This document shows positions 1-5,112 of a DNA stretch of 5,654 nt, piece after piece (the first letter of the stretch is position 1; each line of letters opens with the position of its first letter). Origin of the DNA: an uncultured Subdoligranulum sp. (GTDB taxonomy: Bacteria; Bacillota_A; Clostridia; Oscillospirales; Ruminococcaceae). Under the pieces are notes generated by a model. That model was not told the origin of the DNA. It saw only the letters and a program-made list of their open reading frames with translations, and did not search any database. The stretch is from contig NZ_CALADU010000079.1 in the NCBI RefSeq assembly GCF_937890665.1, forward strand, positions 1-5,654, written 5' to 3'. The position numbers were made by a program, and so were the translations under genes.

Positions 1-49
1 ACGGGGCAGTACCTCATACTGCTTTTCTCATTGCCCTATCCGGGCGTAC
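1..49 (-). mobile_element. 5' end of a group II intron (Ll.LtrB-like, IIA-type), cut by window edge
   Basis: On the minus strand from 49 downward the sequence reads GTACGCCCGGATAGGG, then an adenine-rich linker, then GCAGTATGAGGTACTGC. This parallels the start of Ll.LtrB as I remember it (GTGCGCCCAGATAGGG, later GTAGTTTAAGGTACTAC). Two hairpins are visible: GCCC (45-42) with GGGC (36-33) around GGATA, and GCAGTA (22-17) with TACTGC (11-6) around TGAGG. In each, bases that differ from Ll.LtrB still pair: a U-A pair becomes C-G in the second hairpin and a G-U becomes G-C in the first. That supports a folded RNA. Position 3 is A where the usual 5' end is GUGYG. Only the first 49 bases are present; the maturase/reverse transcriptase gene and domains V-VI would lie beyond position 1. 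Unspliced readthrough meets a TGA at 16-14. Confidence 0.88.
6..22 (-). other. Group II intron domain I hairpin
   Basis: The arms GCAGTA and TACTGC pair perfectly (6 bp) around a 5-base TGAGG loop when read on the minus strand. The equivalent Ll.LtrB hairpin differs at both sides of one pair, so pairing is kept. This marks structured intron RNA rather than coding sequence. Confidence 0.6.
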
Positions 50-400
50 GTTATGGATATGACCTTTATCGATGTGGGTCGCCACCACATACTCGTACTT
101 CCCGCCTGTGTATTCAAATGCTAGCTTCTTTCCTAGCTCATGCGCCTGCTCAGGTGTGACAGCATCTTCCGGAGAAAAAGACTGTATCAGGTGATAGGCA
201 AGATTTGTGGAGCGTTTCCTTTTTAGGTTCCGCGCTTTGTGCGCAAGCACTGCCGTCATTTCAAAATCGATAGAAGCTGTTTGTGGCTCGCAATTATAGC
301 CTGACACCAACATCTGCCCATCGGTCTTGTCTGGGTTTTCGATATAGGCCAGTGCCTTGCCAAGAGTGGATTTTATTGCATGGATTTTTGTGATAGCCAT
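50..400 (-). CDS. Relaxase, exon 1 (N-terminal catalytic half, interrupted by group II intron)
   Basis: A relaxase nicks one strand at oriT, stays bound to the 5' end through a tyrosine and leads the strand through the channel. Exon 1 encodes 117 residues, beginning MAITKIHAIKSTLGKALAYI. Y19, in ALAYIENPDKT, is the likely motif I tyrosine. The exon ends in HIDKGHIHN (H109, D111, H114, H116), the metal-binding motif III, which in this family normally continues with another His. Instead the frame runs into intron sequence at 49 and stops at TGA 16-14, giving a 128-residue dead-end product if unspliced. Exon length is exactly 351 bases, so the intron sits between codons. The ATG at 400 is preferred over TTG at 412 because the TTG overlaps the Shine-Dalgarno sequence. 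It resembles the MOBP-like relaxases of Clostridia and LtrB. It follows the MobC and DUF3846 genes, as expected for a mobilization cluster. Exon 2 is outside the window. Confidence 0.85.
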
Positions 401-404
401 AGGC

Positions 405-410
405 TTCCTC
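405..410 (-). promoter_or_regulatory. Ribosome binding site of the relaxase
   Basis: GAGGAA on the minus strand, with the GAGG core 6 bases before ATG 400. It overlaps the alternative TTG codon at 412-410, so it decides the start in favour of the ATG. Confidence 0.7.
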
Positions 411-531
411 AATCATTTTTGACTATGTCCGGTGCCTTATTACCCAAAAATGAAAATTTCTCGCTTTTGGGTAACCAGAAAATCATCATAAACTTTTGCT
501 TCTGCCCCGACGTAATGGACTTATCTCTCAT
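409..531 (-). CDS. Possible 40-residue small ORF between DUF3846 gene and relaxase
   Basis: An ATG at 531 lies inside the last codons of the DUF3846 gene in another frame and opens a 40-codon frame (starts MRDKSITSGQ, ends NKAPDIVKND). Its TGA (411-409) touches the relaxase Shine-Dalgarno, an arrangement that could couple relaxase translation to it. The ribosome binding site is weak (GAG 4 bases before the ATG) and the peptide shows no recognised domain. It spans the 440-474 inverted repeat. It may equally be a chance open frame in a leader; support is only positional. Confidence 0.2.
   Translation of the reverse strand: MRDKSITSGQKQKFMMIFWLPKSEKFSFLGNKAPDIVKND
440..474. repeat. Perfect 10-bp inverted repeat upstream of the relaxase
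   Basis: TTACCCAAAA (440-449) and TTTTGGGTAA (465-474) are exact reverse complements, separated by 15 AT-rich bases that contain the near-palindrome GAAAATTTC. No T-run follows on either strand, so it does not look like an intrinsic terminator. It lies in the 120-base gap before the relaxase and could be an operator, a translational control hairpin, or a secondary relaxosome site. Function is not shown by the sequence. Confidence 0.6.
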
Positions 532-955
532 CACGCTCATTTTCCAGTGCATCACGCTGATGTTCCTCTCCCATAAATTTGGCATACAATTCTGGTGTGC
601 ATTTGAGTGTAATCGGCTTCGGATATAGCTCAAGGAAAATCAGAGGCGAGTGATATTTCCTCTCATATTTTTCCACTTGACTATCCGTCAAACTTATCAG
701 ATCTTCGCCGCCATCTCCGCAAATCAGAAACGAGCCTGCGAAGAAATCCATTGGGCCATATAAGCGATTCGGAGGTAATGGGATCAGCTTTCCTTCATCA
801 TTACAGATGATATAAGCATCCCTGTCCAGTCGTACACTTTCTATATCACCACCAACATATTTTTGAAGCGTCTCCAGCGTATTGGGTATCTTGATTTCCT
901 CTGGATACTTACCCGGTTGCACATACAACGCACGGATTTCTTCATTTTGATTCAT
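521..955 (-). CDS. DUF3846 domain protein
   Basis: This 144-residue soluble protein has the pattern I associate with DUF3846, a small family common in conjugative elements and phages of Firmicutes and without an established function. Features are the N-terminal strand RALYVQPGKYPEEIKIPN (residues 8-25), LETLQKYVGG (27-36), an acidic stretch with IICNDEGKLIPLPPNRLYG (49-67), FFAGSFLICGDGGEDLISLTD (71-91) and a following SQVEKYERKYHSP. A charged tail (about 107-144) ends in ENERDER. No membrane segment or signal peptide is seen. The start is ATG 955, with AGGAG 9 bases upstream; the gene begins 16 bases after the MobC stop, so the two are probably co-transcribed. Its place between MobC and the relaxase suggests a role linked to mobilization, but that is inference from position only. 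Confidence 0.75.
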   Translation of the reverse strand: MNQNEEIRALYVQPGKYPEEIKIPNTLETLQKYVGGDIESVRLDRDAYIICNDEGKLIPLPPNRLYGPMDFFAGSFLICGDGGEDLISLTDSQVEKYERKYHSPLIFLELYPKPITLKCTPELYAKFMGEEHQRDALENERDER

Positions 956-971
956 ATCGTCATTCTCCTAT

Positions 972-1316
972 TCAATAAATTTTTCTCAGCAGCTTTACCA
1001 CACGCTCCAGATAATCCGCTTTCAGTTCCAGAAATTCCCGGCGCAGCTGCTCCACATCATTGGTGTGAACCGACTTATTTTCATTGCAGCGTTTTGCGAT
1101 TTGGTTTATGCTGCCTGCAATACGACCGATATAAGCTGTCTGCTCTTTAAGCACCTGAAAATCATAATGACAGACTTCGCCTTTAACCAGCTGTTCCCGG
1201 CAATAGGCAGAGAAGTTTGTCATCCCGGCTTCCTGCATTTTCCCTTGAATGATTTGAAGCTCTTCTTCCGAAAAAAAGAGCAGTTTGCTGAACGGTCGTT
1301 CTCTGTTCTTTTTCAT
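972..1316 (-). CDS. mobC: MobC-like relaxosome accessory protein
   Basis: A 114-residue basic protein of the bacterial mobilization protein type (MobC family). These proteins bind oriT, usually through a ribbon-helix-helix fold, and help the relaxase reach and nick its site. Residues 8-45 (PFSKLLFFSEEELQIIQGKM, then the GMTNFSAYCRE turn and helix) fit the ribbon-helix-helix part. Residues 63-79 carry the conserved MobC signature, IGRIAGSINQIAKRCNE. The C-terminal part is a charged amphipathic helix (about 87-112). ATG 1316 is the only plausible start, because an in-frame TGA lies just upstream. The nearest strong Shine-Dalgarno, GAGG at 1334-1331, is an unusually distant 14 bases away, so translation may be weak or regulated. 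The gene is directly downstream of the palindrome cluster proposed as oriT, as expected for an autoregulated mob operon. Confidence 0.82.
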   Translation of the reverse strand: MKKNRERPFSKLLFFSEEELQIIQGKMQEAGMTNFSAYCREQLVKGEVCHYDFQVLKEQTAYIGRIAGSINQIAKRCNENKSVHTNDVEQLRREFLELKADYLERVVKLLRKIY

Positions 1317-1336
1317 CTGTCCGATTCATTCCTCAT

Positions 1337-1363
1337 AAAAAGGGCTTGGGGAATATTCCCCAA
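1337..1363 (-). terminator. Possible weak terminator / 18-bp perfect palindrome
   Basis: TTGGGGAATATTCCCCAA (1346-1363) is a perfect 18-bp palindrome. As RNA it can form a 6-bp stem with a 6-base loop; on the minus strand it is followed by GCCC and then five Ts (1341-1337). This could end transcription from the upstream channel operon before mobC, but the gap between stem and T-run and the short stem make it weak. It may instead be a protein-binding site within oriT. Confidence 0.3.
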
Positions 1364-1443
1364 AATGGGTTTCAGGGTGTCCCTGATTGCATCTGTGTAT
1401 ATACAGATGCAATGCTTGCTAACCGTCGCTCACGCTCCGGTTA
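1346..1443. other. oriT: Candidate origin of transfer (oriT): cluster of inverted repeats upstream of mobC
   Basis: Four dyads lie within about 100 noncoding bases: the 1346-1363 palindrome; CAGGG-TGT-CCCTG (1373-1385); an 11-bp arm pair ATTGCATCTGT/ACAGATGCAAT (1386-1396 and 1403-1413) around GTATAT; and TAACCG/CGGTTA (1420-1425 and 1438-1443) enclosing two GAGCG copies on the minus strand. A short ACCC/GGGT dyad follows at 1443-1454. The octamer ATGCTTGC occurs at 1412-1419 and again at 1465-1472. In MOBP systems with mobC, oriT is commonly just upstream of mobC and contains inverted repeats beside the nick site. I cannot name the nick site from the sequence. The region could also hold the mob operon promoter and operators. 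Confidence 0.5.
1386..1413. repeat. 11-bp perfect inverted repeat (28-bp near-palindrome)
   Basis: ATTGCATCTGT at 1386-1396 is the exact reverse complement of ACAGATGCAAT at 1403-1413. The 6-base centre, GTATAT, contains TATA, so the whole 28 bases are palindromic except for one central pair. It is the strongest dyad in the window and fits a binding site for a dimer such as the MobC ribbon-helix-helix protein or a relaxase. Confidence 0.75.
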
Positions 1444-1472
1444 CCCCTGCGGGTCTCAACGGCGATGCTTGC
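1412..1472. repeat. Direct octamer repeat ATGCTTGC flanking the TAACCG/CGGTTA hairpin
   Basis: ATGCTTGC occurs at 1412-1419, immediately before TAACCG, and at 1465-1472, inside the last codons of the upstream gene. The two copies are 53 bases apart on the same strand. Two copies of an octamer this close could be chance, but both abut the hairpin region proposed as oriT. Confidence 0.35.
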
Positions 1473-2421
1473 GGCACACTGCAAAGAGCACCGCCCCCAC
1501 AAGCACCACCGGCATGAAGTCCAGCAGCAAGGAAAACTGATCAAGCTGCTTCTTCTGCTGCTTTACTGGTTGGGAAACGGCCTCCGGCACTGCCGTCGAC
1601 TGCTGCGGTGCATCCGTATTTCTGTTGTTGAAACTGTTCGCCGCCTGCACCGTGCTGTTTTGATCTCGGCTTGGCGTGTTCATCTCGCGGTCTGGATTGG
1701 CAGTGTCCGTCACTGTCAAATGAAAGTCCACACCGTTTTCAGTAGAGAGTTCATTCTGCTCACATCTGAATTGGTAACGGTTTTCTGCATCACCAACAGC
1801 ATAAACAGAAAGAAAAGCATATTTTCCGCTCAGTGCATTTGGTTCAACAGCGGCCAACCCATTCGATTCATAAAGCTCCAAATCATAAACATCATCAGTG
1901 TACAAATTCTGCAAGTAAACTATCACGTGTTGGGAAAAACCAATCGGCGCAGTCAGATAGGCTCCTACCTGTGCCGGTTCTGGCTCATAGTTCTCTGGTG
2001 GCGTTTCCAGCGGTTGCAACGTATAGTGCCGTTGCTGGCCGGTCACGCTCTCATACCAGCTGCTGCCTGCCAAGGTATAAATCAGGTCGTAGTGGTTCCC
2101 GCCTTCTGCTTGCAAAAATGTCGTTTGGTTGATTTCCTGCAAGGGATAATCCCCCAAGGCATCATACTGCACAGCAGCAGCGCAGTAATATTCTGACGGC
2201 ACAGCTGTCACTGTTTCTGTGTAGTTGTTCAGCCCATCCAGAACAATAACTGTTGATTCGGTATCAGATGGGCCATTGCCAAGTGTGACAATCACAGTGC
2301 GGTTCTGCAATTTTTGCGGCAAATCCTTGACCGCCACCGTTACAGTAGCAGCATCTTCTGCATAGACTTTTGTTGCTGTACAAAGTAAAAGTGCAAAAAG
2401 TAATGCGAGAAATTTTCTCAT
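1456..2421 (-). CDS. Secreted, C-terminally anchored protein of unknown function in the transfer operon
   Basis: A 321-residue protein I do not recognise. It begins with a signal peptide (MRKFLALLFALLLCTATKVYA, likely cleaved after A21), followed by an ectodomain, a proline/asparagine/glutamine-rich linker (about 241-295), a membrane segment (about 298-315, ending LVGAVLFAV) and a basic tail, CRKHRR. This predicts a type I surface protein. Two ectodomain stretches look related: 39-117 (RTVIVTLGN ... YDLIYTL) and 163-238 (QHVIVYLQN ... VDFHLTVT), suggesting tandem Ig-like beta domains. There is no LPXTG motif. C14 lies in the signal region, but LLLC is not a lipobox. The ATG at 2421 has GAGAGG 8 bases upstream; the alternative GTG at 2430 overlaps that site and was rejected. 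It starts 12 bases after the hydrolase stop and is the last gene of the channel operon, so a role in donor-recipient contact or channel assembly is plausible but inferred. Confidence 0.8.
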   Translation of the reverse strand: MRKFLALLFALLLCTATKVYAEDAATVTVAVKDLPQKLQNRTVIVTLGNGPSDTESTVIVLDGLNNYTETVTAVPSEYYCAAAVQYDALGDYPLQEINQTTFLQAEGGNHYDLIYTLAGSSWYESVTGQQRHYTLQPLETPPENYEPEPAQVGAYLTAPIGFSQHVIVYLQNLYTDDVYDLELYESNGLAAVEPNALSGKYAFLSVYAVGDAENRYQFRCEQNELSTENGVDFHLTVTDTANPDREMNTPSRDQNSTVQAANSFNNRNTDAPQQSTAVPEAVSQPVKQQKKQLDQFSLLLDFMPVVLVGAVLFAVCRKHRR

Positions 2422-2429
2422 AAAAAACA

Positions 2430-2435
2430 CCTCTC
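2430..2435 (-). promoter_or_regulatory. Ribosome binding site of the 321-residue surface protein
   Basis: GAGAGG on the minus strand, 8 bases before ATG 2421. It overlaps the TGA of the upstream hydrolase gene (2436-2434), suggesting translational coupling, and also overlaps the alternative GTG at 2430-2428, which argues for the ATG start. Confidence 0.65.
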
Positions 2436-5097
2436 AGAATCCCGCATACCGGAAATAATAGCATGGTCTGCTCTCCATCCATGCGTTGGACATATTCACC
2501 GCAACGCCATAGCCATAGCAGCACTCGATCCACGCACCACCGCCCAGCGCCATCTGAACGTGCCCCTGCTCGCCGCCAGAGGCGTACACCACGCGCAAAT
2601 CTCCCGGCTGCACTTCAGTCGGGGAAATACTTACTAGGTCTGCTGCATTCCGATAGGCGGCTGTGCTGCCTGCGGAAAAAGGCAGGTTCTGCGCCCAATA
2701 GCAATATTGGACAAAGCTCGAACAATCAAGATTGATGCCCACGCTTGGATTGCCCGGCCCGCCGCGCAGCGAAGATGGCTGGGCATAGACAAACTTTCCT
2801 TGGCAGCTTAACGCAAAGGCGACCACCTGACCGCGTGCGGTCGTGGCGTCGATATTCAGGCTGGCAAATAGCTGCCGCAGTTCTTCCTCGGTCATGCCAC
2901 TGCCGGTGGCGCGGCATTTTATGCCGTCCACAATCCCATACAGTTCTTCCCAGTCCATGCGATACAGAAGCGATGCCCATTCCACATTTCCATAAGCATC
3001 TTCACCATCCTTATACCACCCCTGAAATCCTCTCGCGCCGTTGGGCAGCGTGATCGTTTTTGTATATCGGGCGGATACCGCATTACCGGCATACTCATTA
3101 CCGTACTGATCCTGCTTAATGATTGTCCGGGTCAAAGTTCCTGCATCACAACTTTCTGCCAGCGCTTCCAGATTTCCGGTTCCGCCGTCCGCACCGTTTG
3201 GGGCCTGCGTTTCCGGGTCTGTGTAGCAGTCATAGCCTGTCAGATAAATCGTGCAGTCGAGATCGTAGTGACCGTACTGCCCATCGTTCAACTCTCCGGG
3301 ACACCAAGGTATAGCGGTTGCATTGGAAAAAGTAACCTCGTAATCATCGGAAACTGCATCATCACCCTCGCCAGTCACAACAGTAAAAGTAACCGTCAGC
3401 TCGTCAGGGGTATAAAACCAGTCGTTCAATTCGCCCTTGTACAAATTAGCGCTTACATCCAGAAGAATATTACCAGTGCAGTCCACTGCATTGATTTCTC
3501 CATCAACAACAGCGTGGTATTCTTCCGGCAAATCGGAAAGTTCAGAGCCTGTTGCACCATCCGGGAAAATGACCGGAAAAAAGACGGTCACATCGTGTGT
3601 GCCGTCCTCTTTCCATATAGAATAGCTCTTGCTTTCCGCATGACCCTCATTCCAGTGCCACTCTGCGGCGGCATCGTACTGCCCGCAGGCATCATCGCCC
3701 TCACTGCAAGTATGGGTTTCAAGGCGGTAATCCTTAACGGAAATCACTTCACCCTCGCTGCGGTAGCCATTTACACAGCCGCCGTAGGTCATGCAGGAAT
3801 ACGGTGCGGACTCCCGCGCTGTCACATCCAGACCATACGCTGCCAAGGTTCGGCAGAATTTTGTAAAAGGCACATTGTCGCTGAAAGCAGACACAAGCTC
3901 CGAACGCGGCCAATCCTGTTGGTAATATACTGTCGCCAGAGAAATAATTTCTGCCGTATCATTGTAGATACCGTTTGCATAGTTCCAAGTGACACCATGC
4001 TGCAAATTATTGCTGCGCTGCCCGGTGAGGGAATCATACCCATAGGGATTGCCATTCGGGTCAACGTCATTTTGGAATGCCTGATAGATGCCCTCGGTAA
4101 CCGCTGCATTGCGGTAATCGTTGATTTTCTGCACAAGCGTCTGAACGTCCTCAATACGATTCGCGCCAAACACAGAGGTAGACGTTGTGCCGCTCATCTG
4201 TCCCAACAGGCTCACAATAATCAGGAACAGCAAGATGACAGCACCAACCAGAATCACTTTTCCCATAGCAATCAGATTCCGCAGCGGATGCAGGACCACG
4301 TTGGTTATCTTTTTCAGAATGTTCCCGGTATTGGTAGCAGCCTCTTTGACCTTTCCCGGAACACTGCCGGTGAAATCATCCGTTGAAACCTGAAATGAAG
4401 ATAGGTACTGCTCTGTACTGCGTAGGGTTGCACCACCGATTTTTACAACAGATTTTCCACCTTGCAGACGCAGTACCTGCCCACAGGCTTTCAACGCATC
4501 CTTCGCATTGATTGATTCATCCTTCAGGTCTTTCAGGATATTGCCGGTCTGCTTACCGATTACAAAAGCGCTGTCCGCCGCTGCGGACATGATATTGCCC
4601 TCCACAACAGTCTGTGCCACTGCCATGTGCAGCCCTGCATTTTGAACTGCATCGGTGTCAAAGTCATCGTGGTAATTCAAAGCTCCTGCACCAGCTTGCA
4701 GCGGGCTTTCTATGGCATCTGCAACCCGGTATGCAGGAGCCTTATAACGGCTGTTTATGTGCTGGCTGCGCAGCAAATCATAATAGGCACTGGTTCGGCT
4801 GGCACGCGGTGTATTTGTGCCGGTGATAGTATTCTTATTACTTCTTGGCGAATCTTGCAGGATTCCTGATATATCACCAGTACCACCGTCGTCAGCCTTT
4901 TCCATGCCAGTGGGTTCACTCGATTCCGAGTCCAGACGACTGGACTGGTTCTTATCGGTTTCCGCTAATTTCGTATCAAGCAGGAGATCCTGTCCTGTGG
5001 ACGGTGTACCAAACTGGGTCTGAAGATCAGCTGCAATGTCATCTTCCGTCTGAAAGAGTATCTGCTGCTTATACTTTTGCGTGAATAGTTCTGCCAT
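2434..5097 (-). CDS. Membrane-anchored NlpC/P60 peptidoglycan hydrolase of the conjugation apparatus
   Basis: An 887-residue protein predicted to open the peptidoglycan for the mating channel, as ORF14/VirB1-type hydrolases do. Residues 1-275 are probably cytosolic; 40-105 is Ser/Thr/Asp-rich and likely disordered. One membrane segment lies at about 279-299 (KVILVGAVILLFLIIVSLLG). Residues 310-430 form a conserved-looking helical part (TLVQKINDY, then NYANGIYNDTAEIISLATVYYQQ). A cysteine-rich, beta-rich region follows (about 430-690). The C-terminus, from about 755, is NlpC/P60: the likely nucleophile is C792 in INLDCSSFVQYCYW, the His is H846 in GEQGHVQMA, and a possible third residue is E858 in AWIEC. 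NlpC/P60 enzymes typically cleave gamma-D-Glu-diaminopimelate bonds. No lysozyme-like domain is evident, unlike Tn916 ORF14. ATG 5097 has CGGGAG 7 bases upstream and starts 15 bases after the VirB4 stop. Confidence 0.88.
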   Translation of the reverse strand: MAELFTQKYKQQILFQTEDDIAADLQTQFGTPSTGQDLLLDTKLAETDKNQSSRLDSESSEPTGMEKADDGGTGDISGILQDSPRSNKNTITGTNTPRASRTSAYYDLLRSQHINSRYKAPAYRVADAIESPLQAGAGALNYHDDFDTDAVQNAGLHMAVAQTVVEGNIMSAAADSAFVIGKQTGNILKDLKDESINAKDALKACGQVLRLQGGKSVVKIGGATLRSTEQYLSSFQVSTDDFTGSVPGKVKEAATNTGNILKKITNVVLHPLRNLIAMGKVILVGAVILLFLIIVSLLGQMSGTTSTSVFGANRIEDVQTLVQKINDYRNAAVTEGIYQAFQNDVDPNGNPYGYDSLTGQRSNNLQHGVTWNYANGIYNDTAEIISLATVYYQQDWPRSELVSAFSDNVPFTKFCRTLAAYGLDVTARESAPYSCMTYGGCVNGYRSEGEVISVKDYRLETHTCSEGDDACGQYDAAAEWHWNEGHAESKSYSIWKEDGTHDVTVFFPVIFPDGATGSELSDLPEEYHAVVDGEINAVDCTGNILLDVSANLYKGELNDWFYTPDELTVTFTVVTGEGDDAVSDDYEVTFSNATAIPWCPGELNDGQYGHYDLDCTIYLTGYDCYTDPETQAPNGADGGTGNLEALAESCDAGTLTRTIIKQDQYGNEYAGNAVSARYTKTITLPNGARGFQGWYKDGEDAYGNVEWASLLYRMDWEELYGIVDGIKCRATGSGMTEEELRQLFASLNIDATTARGQVVAFALSCQGKFVYAQPSSLRGGPGNPSVGINLDCSSFVQYCYWAQNLPFSAGSTAAYRNAADLVSISPTEVQPGDLRVVYASGGEQGHVQMALGGGAWIECCYGYGVAVNMSNAWMESRPCYYFRYAGF

Positions 5098-5112
5098 TTC
5101 ATAACTCCCGAC

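Noticed and set aside
14..49. Continuation of the relaxase reading frame for 11 codons (VRPDRAMRKAV) to a TGA
   Set aside because: These codons lie in the group II intron 5' end, which folds into hairpins and matches Ll.LtrB-like sequence; they are not homologous to the relaxase, which should continue with His after HIHN.
440..474. Inverted repeat as an intrinsic terminator
   Set aside because: No T-run follows the stem on either strand and a stop here would cut off the relaxase from its operon.
532..633. Upstream extension of the 409-531 small frame to an ATG at 633
   Set aside because: This part lies inside the DUF3846 gene in another frame, with no domain support; only the part outside that gene is worth noting.
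1397..1430. Sigma-A promoter for mobC with TATATA (in the palindrome centre) as -10
   Set aside because: The hexamer 17 bases upstream (ACGGTT) does not resemble TTGACA; a promoter probably exists in this gap but I cannot place it.
1465..2196. Plus-strand open frame of about 243 codons
   Set aside because: It lies wholly opposite the signal-peptide-bearing anchored protein gene, has no convincing ribosome binding site and its product shows no domain; it is an antisense shadow.
2377..2382. Lipoprotein anchor at C14 of the 321-residue protein
   Set aside because: The residues before the cysteine are LLL, without the small residue a lipobox needs, and a good signal peptidase I site (VYA) follows.
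3268..4386. Plus-strand open frame of about 372 codons
   Set aside because: It is opposite the well-supported NlpC/P60 hydrolase gene and its product has no recognisable motif; its length reflects codon bias on the other strand.
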